Counted from the first letter of the stretch, positions 53,852 to 62,854 are shown. The stretch: DNA of 64,000 nt from PALSA-505 sp035308365 (GCA_035308365.1 DATGGU010000064.1:22549-86548); one strand, 5' to 3'. Made by a program: numbers and translations. The notes: generated by a model from the sequence alone, not told the origin.

Positions 53852-55480
53852 TCAGCCGGTGCGCTTGTAGAGGTTCTTGGTGTGGCCGGGGACCGGCTGG
53901 AAGTTGGCGGCGAAGTAGGCCCGGAGCGCGGGGGTCCAGGCGATCCGCCGGGCCACCGTCTTGTCGAAGAAGCTGTTGGACAGCCAGACGTACTGGGCCT
54001 TGTGGAAGGCGGAGTCCCAGATCGCCCGGACGGCCGGGTTGTGCGACGCGCCGCTGACGCCGTTGTGGCCCTCGCTGAGTGCGAGATCGGTGCCGACGCC
54101 ATCCACCAGTTGCGGGCAGCCCGGCACGCTGGAGGTGAACCGGTCGGCGGCGATCGCGAACGACACCTGATCGGTCAGCACGCACGCTCCGGGCGGGATC
54201 TCGGCGTGCGCGGAGCTGGGATCGTCGGCCGCCTTCAGCACGGCTTCGGTGTGCCCCTGGACGATGGCCATCGCCAGCAGGGCCAGCACCGCCACCCCGG
54301 CGGCGGCCGTCTCAAGGCGCAGCCCCGGCGATCGCTGCCCGGACCGCTCCTGGAGTGCGGCGGCCAGGCGGGCCACCGCAAGCCCCACTGACAGGGCGAG
54401 GAACGGGGTGAAGAAGGCCGCATAGTGGTAGTAGAAATCGGCCGGGATCAGGAAGGCGACGACCACGAGCAGGCTGGTCACCAGGGCGAACCATTCCAGT
54501 GCTGGCGGCAGCCGGCGGGTCAGCACCGACGCGGCCACGCACGAGCTCACCACCAGCAGCGCGATCAGGAGGATCACCAGCACCGTGGTGGCCGTGGCGA
54601 TCGGCACCTTGGTGCGCACGGTCGAGTCGATGCCGCTGAGGTCGGCCAGCCGGGTCGCCAGCGTGGTGCGCGCCGTGTCCACCCGGACAAGCTGGGCGAG
54701 GAACACTCCCCGCCAGAACACCGACGGGGCCGCGATCAGGAACGGAAGTACGGGCACGAGGAACCCGGCGATCACGCCGGCCAGGTAGATGCCCAGGCGG
54801 CGCAGGCCCGGCAGGCACAGCACCGCGATGACGACGATCGGGAGGACCGCCCACAGCTTGATCGCCCCGGCGAACCCGAAGGCCACACCGCCCCAGGCCA
54901 GCCGCCGGCCGTTCGCCGTGAGCCGGTCATCCTCGAACACTGCCAGCAGGCCGAGCAGGATGCACAGGACGAGCCAGGGCTCCTGCAGCACGGTGTGCGC
55001 GGCCAGGATCGCATCCGGGTAGACGGCCATGATGCCGCAGGTGAGGATCACCGCGAGCAGGCCACGGCGGCGCACAAGCAGCCCGGCCAGCGGCACCGAG
55101 GCCGCACCCACGCAGGCCGTGATGAGACGGCCGATCCCCATGCCCCAGGCGCTGCCGGTCAGCTTGCTGAGCGCCGCGATGGGGGTCATCAGCACGATGA
55201 GCCCCGGCGGCTGTACGAGGATGAAGTCCTTGTACGGCATGACGCCGTTGATCAGGCGGATAGCGGACCCGAAGTACACGCCGTCGTCGTACTCGGTCAC
55301 GCCGAGCAGGTGACCGGGCCGGGTGAGCTGCAGCAGCCGCAGCACGAGACCGGCCACGGTGGCCACGAGGATCGCCATGCCGACCGGGGTCAGCCGCCCC
55401 CGCTTCGCCCGGACGGACGGGCTTGCCGTCTCCGGCGACCCTGCCCCGGCCGCCTCGGCATGCAGCGGAGCCTGGCTCAT
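53852..55480 (-). CDS. GT-C type membrane glycosyltransferase (ArnT/PMT-like)
   Basis: This 542-residue integral membrane protein has about 10-11 hydrophobic helices. It opens with a polar 30-residue segment, then a helix and a periplasmic-loop motif TEYDDGVYFGSAIRLINGVMPYKDFILVQPPG with the acidic pair (YDD) typical of GT-C enzymes using polyprenyl-phosphate sugars. The C-terminal soluble domain (about 410-542) faces outside. It probably glycosylates a lipid or surface protein; donor and acceptor are unknown. Its 5' region borders a gap holding dispersed repeats. Confidence 0.85.
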   Translation of the reverse strand: MSQAPLHAEAAGAGSPETASPSVRAKRGRLTPVGMAILVATVAGLVLRLLQLTRPGHLLGVTEYDDGVYFGSAIRLINGVMPYKDFILVQPPGLIVLMTPIAALSKLTGSAWGMGIGRLITACVGAASVPLAGLLVRRRGLLAVILTCGIMAVYPDAILAAHTVLQEPWLVLCILLGLLAVFEDDRLTANGRRLAWGGVAFGFAGAIKLWAVLPIVVIAVLCLPGLRRLGIYLAGVIAGFLVPVLPFLIAAPSVFWRGVFLAQLVRVDTARTTLATRLADLSGIDSTVRTKVPIATATTVLVILLIALLVVSSCVAASVLTRRLPPALEWFALVTSLLVVVAFLIPADFYYHYAAFFTPFLALSVGLAVARLAAALQERSGQRSPGLRLETAAAGVAVLALLAMAIVQGHTEAVLKAADDPSSAHAEIPPGACVLTDQVSFAIAADRFTSSVPGCPQLVDGVGTDLALSEGHNGVSGASHNPAVRAIWDSAFHKAQYVWLSNSFFDKTVARRIAWTPALRAYFAANFQPVPGHTKNLYKRTG

Positions 55481-55543
55481 GGCCGGCCGCTCGACTGGGC
55501 GATCACTGATGCTTACTCCCGGTGCTTCAGGGAACGGGTGCCT

Positions 55544-55750
55544 TGTTCATTTTGCCGGAACGGCACCCTACGGCTGCCACCGACGGGTTCCGCAAGACCC
55601 ACGGGGCGGGCGCGCACCGCTCAGGCACACTTGGCGATGCGGCTGGCACGAGCGGGCCGAACCGGCCGCGAACCGACTCTACACGCCCAGCCACAGGGTG
55701 TGGTTCCGGCCAGGGAAGCACCGCAGGGCTGTGGTTCTGGAAAGGAAGGC
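55544..55750. repeat. Dispersed 30-bp repeats in both orientations upstream of the MBL gene
   Basis: One forward unit lies at 55544-55573 (ends GCCGGAACGGCACCCTACGG). A tandem reverse pair lies at 55691-55720 and 55721-55750 (begins CCACAGGGTGTGGTTCCGGC). Both are exactly 30 bp per unit in the divergent gap between the GT-C and MBL genes. The last unit contains AAAGGAAGG, which serves as the ribosome site of the MBL gene. Confidence 0.8.
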
Positions 55751-55759
55751 TCTGACACG

Positions 55760-56749
55760 ATGGGTCGCATGAACCAGGAAACAGGTGGCCAGCAGCGGGC
55801 GCCCGGAGCGCCGGAGGTCATCGGCCTCGGCAACGACGTCTTCCAGATCGACACGCGCATGGCAGGCTATGACGGCATCACCGCCGGGTACCTGATCAGG
55901 GGCAGCCGTCCCTGCCTGGTCGAGACCGGCACCGCCCCGTCCGCCCCCATCGTGACGGGCGCGCTGGAGACGCTGGGCATCGGACCCGGCGACCTGGCCA
56001 CGATCGTGGTGACCCACATCCACCTGGACCACGCCGGCGGAACCGGTGACCTCGCCGTCCACTACCCTGGCGCCGAGATCGTGGTGCACGAACGCGGCGC
56101 GCGGCACCTGGCCGACCCGTCACGCCTCATGTCCAGCGCCCGCATGGTGTACGGCGACGCGCTGGACGCCCTGTTCGGTGAGCTGGCACCGACCCCGGCG
56201 GCCCGGATCCGGGCGGTCGAGGAGACCGGCAGCATCGACCTGGGTGACGGCCGCCGGCTGGACAGCCACTACTCCCCTGGCCACGCCAAACACCACGTCG
56301 GCCTGCTCGACTCGGTCAGCGGCGACCTGTACGTCGGCGACGCGGCCGGGATCTACCTGCAGGAGACCGGCGACATGCGGGCGGCCACCCCACCGCCGGA
56401 CTTCGACCTGGACCAGGCGCTGGAGTCACTGCGCAGGTTCGCCGCCCTGCAGCCCTCTCGCCTGCTGTTCAGCCACTTCGGCCCGGTTACCGAGGTCGGC
56501 GAGACGCTCCAGCGGTCCGCCGACGAGATCCTCGTCTGGGTCGAGGAGACCCGCCACGCCCGGGGCACCGGCCAGGACCTCGACCACGCGGCCGCCATGG
56601 TCGCCGAGCGCACCAAGCACCGCTACGCCGCCTTCGCCGACGACGCCGACGAGGCCCTGGCCGCGAAGCTGCGCCGGATCAGCGGCACGACCGCCAACGT
56701 CAGCGGCATCATGCACTGGCTGGACACACAGGCCTCGCCCGGAAAATAG
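55760..56749 (+). CDS. MBL-fold metallo-hydrolase
   Basis: This 329-residue protein has the metallo-beta-lactamase metal motif VVTHIHLDHAGGTG (about 83-96), further metal residues in YSPGHAKHHVGLLD (about 174) and VGDAAGIY, and a late histidine in LLFSHFGP. The glyoxalase-II-like fold gives no substrate. The C-terminal 90 residues are helical (ERTKHRYAAFADDADEALAAKL). The ATG at 55760 follows AAAGGAAGG by 10 nt, and this site is part of a dispersed repeat unit. An ATG at 55769 is the alternative. Confidence 0.9.
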   Translation: MGRMNQETGGQQRAPGAPEVIGLGNDVFQIDTRMAGYDGITAGYLIRGSRPCLVETGTAPSAPIVTGALETLGIGPGDLATIVVTHIHLDHAGGTGDLAVHYPGAEIVVHERGARHLADPSRLMSSARMVYGDALDALFGELAPTPAARIRAVEETGSIDLGDGRRLDSHYSPGHAKHHVGLLDSVSGDLYVGDAAGIYLQETGDMRAATPPPDFDLDQALESLRRFAALQPSRLLFSHFGPVTEVGETLQRSADEILVWVEETRHARGTGQDLDHAAAMVAERTKHRYAAFADDADEALAAKLRRISGTTANVSGIMHWLDTQASPGK

Positions 56750-56795
56750 CCCCCCGGCCTGCGGCAATCGCCGGGCGGATATCCGGCTGACGCGG

Positions 56796-57947
56796 TTATC
56801 CGCAGCCCCAGCGGGCCCAGCCAGCGTCGCTCAACACGGGCGAGCCTTGGCCATAGCTGTCAAACCACTCCGAGGCCGCCTTACGGTTCCACGCCAGGGC
56901 GGCGTCGCCGGCGCCGGATTCTGAGGTGAAGGCCGCCACCCCCCACAGCGGGGCGAGCGTCGCGCCCCGGCGCACCTTGGCCTCGTAGGCCGTCGGCCCC
57001 AGGTGCAGCCGTTTCAGGCCCTGCCGGTAGGCATACCGTAGCGGCAGGTAATAGCCGAGGTTGAAGTACTCGAACGCGTCGCACAGCCGGTCATAGTCGA
57101 AGCCGCAGCGCCGCATGTACAAGGTCTCGCCATGCGGATAGCCGAGGGCGAACCCGGCCAGTGCCCCCTCCCGCCGGGCGCTGAACACGACCCCGCGCTC
57201 ACCGAGCAGAGCGGCCATCTGGCCCAGTTCGCCGCGCCACACCTCGTCGTCGTCCATATGCCCATACCTGTGCTGCAGATTGCACACCAGCAAGCCCGCC
57301 TCCGGCAGGCAGTCCCTGAGCCCTACCTCGGCGGTCTCGTAACCAGCCTTCCCGAACACCCGCATCTCCCGCCTGATTTTCCGGCGGTACTGCGGCGGAA
57401 TGGCCGTAAGGTAATCACCAAAACTGCTGCCTGGAACGTCGATCACACTATCTACAATGGTCAGCACAGGAACCTTAGCGGCGCATCCGTCGCGGTCGGC
57501 GGACAACAGTTCATCGGCAGCCGCAGTGGTCAAATGGAGGAACAACACACCGTCCGCGCCGCGTTCCCGCACGCGCTCTCCGATGGCCACAAGCAGCAGA
57601 TGAAACGCCTCATTCCGCTGCCGTGCGGTCAGGTTCGGGGCGGCCAGAACACCATTGATGAATCCGCGCCGCGCCCCGGCGAGCAGATAATGTCCCGGCC
57701 AGCGGCCAGCGGCCAGAGAGCCGGCCTGGTAAAGCCGCAGTGGCTCAGTGTCGACGTCATATACTGGCACTGCGGCAATAATATCCTGACCGTCATTGAC
57801 AAGCAGGTATTCGGCGGTGGCTGACTTGTCGGCTTCGACCATGCGCAGCCATTCATAGGAAAGATAGAAGCCACCGTCGCCGGCCAGGCTGTCCCATTCG
57901 GCAGGGTCGATCTCGTTCAGGGAACCAGCCCGCCGCACCCATAGCAC
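56796..57947 (-). CDS. GNAT/FemAB-like acyltransferase (COG3146-type)
   Basis: A 383-residue protein starting at a GTG. Recognisable parts are FYLSYEWLRMVEADKS, IPPQYRRKIRREMRVFGKAGYE (about 180-201), FEYFNLGYYLPLRYAYRQGLKRLHLGPTAYEAKVRRGA (about 290-327) and PLWGVAAFTSES. These match the peptidogalycan-biosynthesis-type group (COG3146) of tandem GNAT proteins. Some related proteins load amino acids on peptidoglycan precursors; for this one the acyl donor and acceptor are unknown. Codon usage at the 5' end is slightly AT-rich and no ribosome site is seen, so it may be leaderless. Confidence 0.8.
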   Translation of the reverse strand: MLWVRRAGSLNEIDPAEWDSLAGDGGFYLSYEWLRMVEADKSATAEYLLVNDGQDIIAAVPVYDVDTEPLRLYQAGSLAAGRWPGHYLLAGARRGFINGVLAAPNLTARQRNEAFHLLLVAIGERVRERGADGVLFLHLTTAAADELLSADRDGCAAKVPVLTIVDSVIDVPGSSFGDYLTAIPPQYRRKIRREMRVFGKAGYETAEVGLRDCLPEAGLLVCNLQHRYGHMDDDEVWRGELGQMAALLGERGVVFSARREGALAGFALGYPHGETLYMRRCGFDYDRLCDAFEYFNLGYYLPLRYAYRQGLKRLHLGPTAYEAKVRRGATLAPLWGVAAFTSESGAGDAALAWNRKAASEWFDSYGQGSPVLSDAGWARWGCG

Positions 57948-58635
57948 AAATCGGTCTTACCCCGGCAACCCGGGCTCATGCCTTCCCAGGCCCTCCTCAG
58001 ACTCACCCGGCCCACACGTCAGGTTATGATCATGAAACCCGGCGTGGGCCATGATCTGGCTCTGATCGATTGTGCATGGCGCTGACCTGCGGCTGCGCTG
58101 TTCGCGGCCACTGAAGTTGCGCACTGATCCGTCCGGTGGAGTGAGGTGCACTAAATGCCGGGCGCTGAAGTACGCCGGTGGGTCATCAGGTCAGCTTCTT
58201 CGTGCTGCCGACCGGCCTGCCGGGCATGGAGTGGCCATCCGGGCCACTGGCGGACCTGACGACGTTCCCCCGGCCCAGATCACATTTCCCCAACGGAAGC
58301 GGGCAAGACCCGGGCATAAGCGCGGCACGCCGCCAGGCCAAGGGCCATGGCAGCACCATCGCGGCTGAACCCGAGGCATGTCACTCATGAGGCATGTCAC
58401 TCATAAGTCGCCCGGCCCCGGTCACGCACGCATGAGCGCCCACGCACCGGAAACTTGTGGGAGGCGCTCCGCCGCATCCCCGAGCATTCAGGGGCGCACT
58501 AATCTGGGCCCACTCAGGGCTGCAAACAGGTCAAGGACGAGCTGGGCTAGGCCGGCTTTCAGGTCCGCTCCGGCATCATAATCCGCCGCAGCCAAGAAAG
58601 CCCCGTAACGACCCACTCGCCGAGTTAAGACGAAG
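57948..58635. other. Long intergenic region without a recognisable gene
   Basis: About 690 bp with only short open frames lacking ribosome sites and family resemblance. One direct tandem repeat, GAGGCATGTCACTCAT, occurs at 58374-58389 and 58390-58405. The segment around 58170-58370 has weak coding character in more than one frame and may be a decayed gene. Confidence 0.5.
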
Positions 58636-58977
58636 CTAACACGAAACGAAGTTATTACAGGAGTGCGCGATGCAAGCGTAACCTGAGTGCCCGCAGCCCA
58701 CGTAGTAGAAGCAGCACTGTCCGGATGGGCACGCGCGGCCACCGTTGCAGTGGTACGGAGAGTACGTATACGAAATGCAGCAGTAGCGACGGTTCGGGCC
58801 CTTGGCTGCGGCGAACGCCGACGAAATCCCGACCGCTTCAGCGGTGCCAGAGAGTGCTGCTGCGACAGCTGCGGTGATCCCGGCGCGGCGCAGGAACTGA
58901 CGCCGACTGGTATCTGGCTGATCGTCCTCGTGACTTAATGGGGTACGCGTGTCGCGGTTGCGGTGCTTGCCCAGCAT
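58636..58977 (-). CDS. Tat-exported Cys-rich small protein
   Basis: A 113-residue protein; the ATG at 58977 has AAGGAG 6 nt upstream. The N-terminus has a twin-arginine signal (SRRQFLRRAGITAAVAAAL, 24-42) with likely cleavage near SSAFA-AA at about 56. The mature part of about 57 residues has ten Cys (66, 67, 77, 83, 88, 89, 95, 102, 107, 113) plus many Tyr, Gly and Ser. It recalls the Cys-rich light chain of methylamine dehydrogenase but is shorter and has no Trp for a TTQ cofactor. Being divergent from MauE and MauD-like genes suggests these form its disulfides. Confidence 0.75.
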   Translation of the reverse strand: MLGKHRNRDTRTPLSHEDDQPDTSRRQFLRRAGITAAVAAALSGTAEAVGISSAFAAAKGPNRRYCCISYTYSPYHCNGGRACPSGQCCFYYVGCGHSGYACIAHSCNNFVSC

Positions 58978-59235
58978 GACTCGCTCCTTCCCGATGACTT
59001 CCCGGGAGCCGCCATCCGCGGGCCGGAACGGCCATCTCACTAAAGCTTAAGCTCGTTCGCTGGCGACGGCCAGAGCCGCGTCCATTGATGCCGCGCCTTT
59101 CTTACCATAGCCAAGGACCGCACGCCGATGTAGCATCGCAACTGTTCTGCACCTCCTACAGCTTGATGGCGGCTTGCCACCGGGATCCCAGGGCCGCCAC
59201 TCAGCTGGTCGGTAAAGCTGAAACTGGAGCGATTG

Positions 59236-59841
59236 GTGGGACTTGCCCTCCTGGCGGCGCGATTGATCATCGCCGGGATTTTCCTGCGATCCGGGCTCGC
59301 CAAAGCGAACGGACTGGCGGACTTCCGTTCGGCAGTTTCGAATTACCGGCTGCTTCCGCCTTCCCTGGTAACGGTGGTGGCCGCGATCCTCCCGTTCGCC
59401 GAGATCGCGGCGGCCGTGCTGCTCGCGGCAGGCATCCTGACGGTGGTGGTGGCTAGCGTGCTGGCCCTGCTGCTGGTGGCGTTCGCGGTCGCTATCGCCG
59501 TCAACCTGGCCCGCGGGCGGGTGTTCGACTGCGGCTGCGCGGGAGCGACGGCCCCGCGCATGATCAGATGGCGCCACGTGGCGGCCGACCTGGTGCTCGC
59601 GGCGGTAGCCGCCGCGGTCGCGGTGGCACCGCCGGCCGCTGCGCAGGCCTGGCGCGGCCCAGCAGGCCTGGTCCGGCTGAGCACGCCGCCCGGTGCTACC
59701 TTCCCGATTGTTACCGCCGTCGTGGTGAGCCTGGTCATGATGGCTGTCCTGCGCCGGGCGGTGGCCGTCAGATCGCTGGCGGCCGCGGCTGCCAGGCAAT
59801 CCCACGGCGATCCGTTCTCCGCGACATCCGGGAGGCACTGA
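59236..59841 (+). CDS. MauE/DoxX-family membrane protein
   Basis: A protein of about 201 residues with four to five transmembrane helices (early LLAARLIIAGIFLRSGLAK, then 45-90, 112-130 and 155-170). DCGCAG (98-103) provides the CxC conserved in MauE proteins, which help form disulfides of methylamine dehydrogenase. The GTG at 59236 is 6 nt after GGAG and is preferred over the TTG at 59233. The stop overlaps the start of the thioredoxin-like gene (TGATG), so the two probably work together in periplasmic or extracytoplasmic disulfide formation. Confidence 0.83.
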   Translation: MGLALLAARLIIAGIFLRSGLAKANGLADFRSAVSNYRLLPPSLVTVVAAILPFAEIAAAVLLAAGILTVVVASVLALLLVAFAVAIAVNLARGRVFDCGCAGATAPRMIRWRHVAADLVLAAVAAAVAVAPPAAAQAWRGPAGLVRLSTPPGATFPIVTAVVVSLVMMAVLRRAVAVRSLAAAAARQSHGDPFSATSGRH

Positions 59842-60389
59842 TGCCCGTCGGCTGGGCCATCGCCGTGATCGTCCTCGCCGTGGCTGTGGTAGCCTTGGCG
59901 GTCATCGTGCTGGGACTACTGCGGCAGGTGACCCCGGTGCTAGAGCAGGCGGCGGCCGCCACCCGGCTGGGGATGAACGTCGCCTCGCAAGGACCGGTGA
60001 TCGGCGAGCCGGTCCCGCACTTCTCAGCCCGCGGGCCGGACGGCGAAGTCACCGATGACATGCTCCGCGGCCAGCCCGCCGTGCTGTTGTTCCTGAGCGT
60101 GGGATGCGGTCCGTGCCAGGCACTAGCCCAGGAGATGAGTCAGGTCGGCCTAGACGGCCTAGACGGCCAGCTCATCATCGTCACCTCGCCCGGCGCCCCG
60201 CAGGAACTCGGCCTCCCGCCAGACGTGCGGGTGCTCACCGAGCAGGACCGGGCGGTGTCGCAGGCGCTGTCGGTGCTCAGCGCCCCGTTCGCCGTCGCAG
60301 TGGATCCGGACGGGATCGTCAAGGCGGTGGACATACCCAATACCATCAAGCAGATCACCAGCCTCGTCGCTGATCGGGTGCACGACTAG
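59841..60389 (+). CDS. MauD-like membrane-anchored thioredoxin-fold protein
   Basis: A 182-residue protein with one N-terminal transmembrane helix (about 5-27), a short linker (EQAAAATRLGMNVASQGPVIGEPVPHF) and a redoxin domain. The active-site motif is SVGCGPCQALAQEM (C89, C92), a CGPC as in thioredoxins. The cis-Pro loop is in APFAVAVDPDG. It overlaps the MauE gene by one base. Facing outside the membrane, it may shuttle electrons for disulfides in the divergent Cys-rich Tat protein. Confidence 0.88.
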   Translation: MPVGWAIAVIVLAVAVVALAVIVLGLLRQVTPVLEQAAAATRLGMNVASQGPVIGEPVPHFSARGPDGEVTDDMLRGQPAVLLFLSVGCGPCQALAQEMSQVGLDGLDGQLIIVTSPGAPQELGLPPDVRVLTEQDRAVSQALSVLSAPFAVAVDPDGIVKAVDIPNTIKQITSLVADRVHD

Positions 60390-60395
60390 TGTTCC

Positions 60396-60417
60396 CGCCT
60401 GCTTCTACTCGCAGGCG
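60396..60417. terminator. Hairpin between convergent genes
   Basis: CGCCTGC-8 nt-GCAGGCG is a perfect 7-bp stem 6 bp after the MauD-like stop, in the 92-bp gap facing the minus-strand TPR gene. The position fits a terminator for the mau-like pair, but no T-tract follows. Confidence 0.5.
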
Positions 60418-60481
60418 TAACACCAACTCGCTCCAAAGCCAGCAAATTACCGTTAGCCGCCGGGATATCTTCGTTGCCCGC

Positions 60482-62524
60482 TTATGCGAGTTCCTCATCG
60501 CTGCTCACCTGGACATCGTTGCGAGTCTCCAGGTCCTTCTCTTCGCTAGCTTTGGCCGCGTCGTCCTCGCTGGCCCCCGAGTGATCTCCTTCATCAGCCG
60601 TGAAAAGATCCTCGTCGTTGTCCTCAGCGAGATCCTCGATGGTGACATCGTCGAGCTCGTCGAACCGCTCCGCCGCGTCCGTCTCCCCCTCCGGATCGGC
60701 GCCCGCCGCCCGCCCGAACCACGTCCGCGCCTCGTCGACGCGCCCCGCTTCGAGCAGCACGTCTGCGTAGGCATACAGCAGCCGCGCTGACCACGGATAC
60801 AGCCGTCCATCGGTCAGCTCCGGCACCTGCAACGCCAGCAGCGCAGCCTCCGGCATCCCCTGGTCCCGCCGGATCCCAGACTCCACGATCTTGAGTTCGA
60901 TCTGGGTCTCCCGGTCCAGCCCGCGAACCTGCGGTCCGTGCACAATGGCCAGCGCCTTGTCCAGCCGCCCCAGTGCCCGCTCGCTGTCGGCCATGAGCGG
61001 CAAACTGCTCTCCCGCCCGGTCAGCCGCCGAGCCGCCCGCAGCTCGGCCAGCGCCTCGGCCCAGTGCCCGGCACGATAGGCCGCGATCCCGCAGGCTTCC
61101 CTGACCACACCAACCCTGGCCGCGAGCCGCCGGGCCTCCTGGGCGTGCAGGTAAGCCCGCTCAGGGTCTTCTTCAAGCCCAGCCGCCACCAGATGCCTGG
61201 CAACGCTGTCAGCCAAGTCGGCCGGCAGCGTCATCAGTTCCGCCCGCGCCCCCGGATCGAGCTGGTCCGCACTGATCTCTTCGGCCGGGCGCAACCGAGG
61301 AACCCTGTCCCCCTGCGTCCCGTGCCCCAGCCTCACACGTCCATCCCTGGCAGCCCCTCCAGCCTGCTCAGATCGCCAGCCACGGCCGGGACGGCTGCCA
61401 CGGTCAGGCCGGCCGCCCTGGTCAGGCCGGCGAGTACGAGCCGGCCGTCCAGGCCCCCGGGTCGCTCCAGGCCGTCCAGCACGCTCTGGTCGCTCATCCC
61501 GGCCGGCCCACCCAGAATGCCTGCCTTCATCGGCCTGGCCGGCCTCCCGGGACCGCCCAGGCCGCGCACCCCCGTCATCCCATCCACCCATACCACGCCC
61601 GGCACGCTCAGGCCGGTCAGCTCCCGGACGCCGCCTCCACCCATCAGCCTGGCCAGGCTCCCCGGACCACCTCGGCTGTGGACCACGGCTGGCACCTGCG
61701 CCGTCGCCATTTCTGGCACGCTCCGGCCGGCCGCCTTTGCCGGCCTGTCTCGATCGCTCGGACCAGCTGGGCCGTGTTGATCGTTCATCCTGCCCGGGGG
61801 CACCACGCTCTGTTCGGGGAACGTTACTGGACCTGGCCGGTGAGTCGCTCCGGCGGCCGTCCGCTGTAGCGTCGTTCCGGCCGGCTCGCGGGACTGCGCC
61901 TGGCCGGCTTTGGCCACGGCTCCCCCTGGGACCAGCCGGACGGCCGCTACCGGGCCCGTCGCCGTAGGCGCGGCGCTGATCGTCGCCGTAACTGTCACGC
62001 GGGCCATCGCCGCGTCCCCGCGTCGCCCCTGAGCGGGAAGCGCCGGGACCCACTGCCCGGGGGCCGCGTGGCCGCCCGCCCGGCGGGCCATCGCCGCGAA
62101 CACCGCGCGGCCCTCCGGCCGGCCTGGCGCGGGTTTCATCGTCTTTCGGCGTGGATCCACCTGGCCGCTGTGTATAGCCCGCTCCCCGCTCGCCGCGCTC
62201 GGCAGGTGCACCGGTGTTGCCACCGAACCGTCCGGTAGCACCGCGTCCCCCACCGGCACGCCCGGTACCTGGCCGGCCATTGACACCAGAGCGGCCTGTA
62301 CCGGAGCGGCCAGCGGGTGGGCGGGGGTCGCCGGAACGACCGCTGCCGGAATGACCGCTACCGGAATGACCACTGCCGGAACGGCCGGCCGCTGGACGGG
62401 TATCACCGGTGCGGGGGGCAGTGCCTCGGGGTTGCCTGGCTGACTGGGCGCCGGGTGGGTTGCTGCGTCCCTGGCGGGCGGATGGCGGCTTGCGGGCGCG
62501 GCCGCCGTGTTGTTCAGGCGCCAC
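60482..62524 (-). CDS. TPR-type protein with a long Arg/Gly/Pro-rich N-terminus
   Basis: A 680-residue protein. The first 410 or so residues are low-complexity and basic, rich in Arg, Gly, Pro, Ser and Asp, with short runs such as GSGHSGSGHSGSGRSG. The C-terminal part is ordered: SADQLDPGARAELMTLPADLADSVARHLVAAG, several TPR-like helices (AEALAELRAARRLTGRESS; LLYAYADVLLEAGRVDEARTWFGRA) and a very acidic tail. Related proteins are common in actinobacteria and of unknown function. The charge pattern suggests RNA or ribosome association, an inference also prompted by the position right behind the rRNA operon. Confidence 0.8.
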   Translation of the reverse strand: MAPEQHGGRARKPPSARQGRSNPPGAQSARQPRGTAPRTGDTRPAAGRSGSGHSGSGHSGSGRSGDPRPPAGRSGTGRSGVNGRPGTGRAGGGRGATGRFGGNTGAPAERGERGAGYTQRPGGSTPKDDETRARPAGGPRGVRGDGPPGGRPRGPRAVGPGASRSGATRGRGDGPRDSYGDDQRRAYGDGPGSGRPAGPRGSRGQSRPGAVPRAGRNDATADGRRSDSPARSSNVPRTERGAPGQDERSTRPSWSERSRQAGKGGRPERARNGDGAGASRGPQPRWSGEPGQADGWRRRPGADRPERAGRGMGGWDDGGARPGRSREAGQADEGRHSGWAGRDERPERAGRPGATRGPGRPARTRRPDQGGRPDRGSRPGRGWRSEQAGGAARDGRVRLGHGTQGDRVPRLRPAEEISADQLDPGARAELMTLPADLADSVARHLVAAGLEEDPERAYLHAQEARRLAARVGVVREACGIAAYRAGHWAEALAELRAARRLTGRESSLPLMADSERALGRLDKALAIVHGPQVRGLDRETQIELKIVESGIRRDQGMPEAALLALQVPELTDGRLYPWSARLLYAYADVLLEAGRVDEARTWFGRAAGADPEGETDAAERFDELDDVTIEDLAEDNDEDLFTADEGDHSGASEDDAAKASEEKDLETRNDVQVSSDEELA

Positions 62525-62693
62525 GGTCGTCCTCCGCCAGGCCGGTGAGCCAGTAAGCCAAGATTCTTATCCCAACACTGTGATTCGGGAAACACTTCGA
62601 TACGAGAAGGATTGCACATCCCTCCGGGAACCCCGGGGGAGCACCATGGTGTGGCGAAGATGGCCCAACGCCAGCAGGCGCACGCAACGATGC

Positions 62694-62730
62694 GTTGAGG
62701 GCCGCCTACCTGACGGTGGCGGCCCTCAAC
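62694..62730 (-). terminator. rRNA operon terminator hairpin
   Basis: GTTGAGGGCCGCC-11 nt-GGCGGCCCTCAAC is a perfect 13-bp stem, located 8 bp after the 3' end of 5S rRNA on the minus strand. Its strength and position mark it as the end of the rrn transcript. Confidence 0.92.
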
Positions 62731-62737
62731 GAAAGAT

Positions 62738-62854
62738 GCCCGGCGGCGTCCTACTCTCCCACGAGGTCCCCCTCGCAGTACCATCGGCGCTGAAGGGCTT
62801 AACTTCCGGGTTCGGAATGGGACCGGGTGTTTCCCCTTCGCTATAACCACCGAG
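62738..62854 (-). rRNA. rrf: 5S ribosomal RNA
   Basis: The minus strand reads CTCGGTGGTTATAGCGAAGG at the 5' end, CCCATTCCGAACCCGGAAGT in loop B/C and GGGAGAGTAGGACGCCGCCG near the 3' end, all standard for actinobacterial 5S rRNA. Length is about 117 nt. The ends are estimated to within a few bases. Confidence 0.96.

Noticed and set aside
58072..58390. Small plus-strand ORFs in the long intergenic gap
   Set aside because: No ribosome sites, no family resemblance, and competing frames of similar length.
58636..58977. True methylamine dehydrogenase light chain
   Set aside because: Mature part too short and without tryptophan, so a TTQ cofactor cannot form; no heavy-chain gene nearby.
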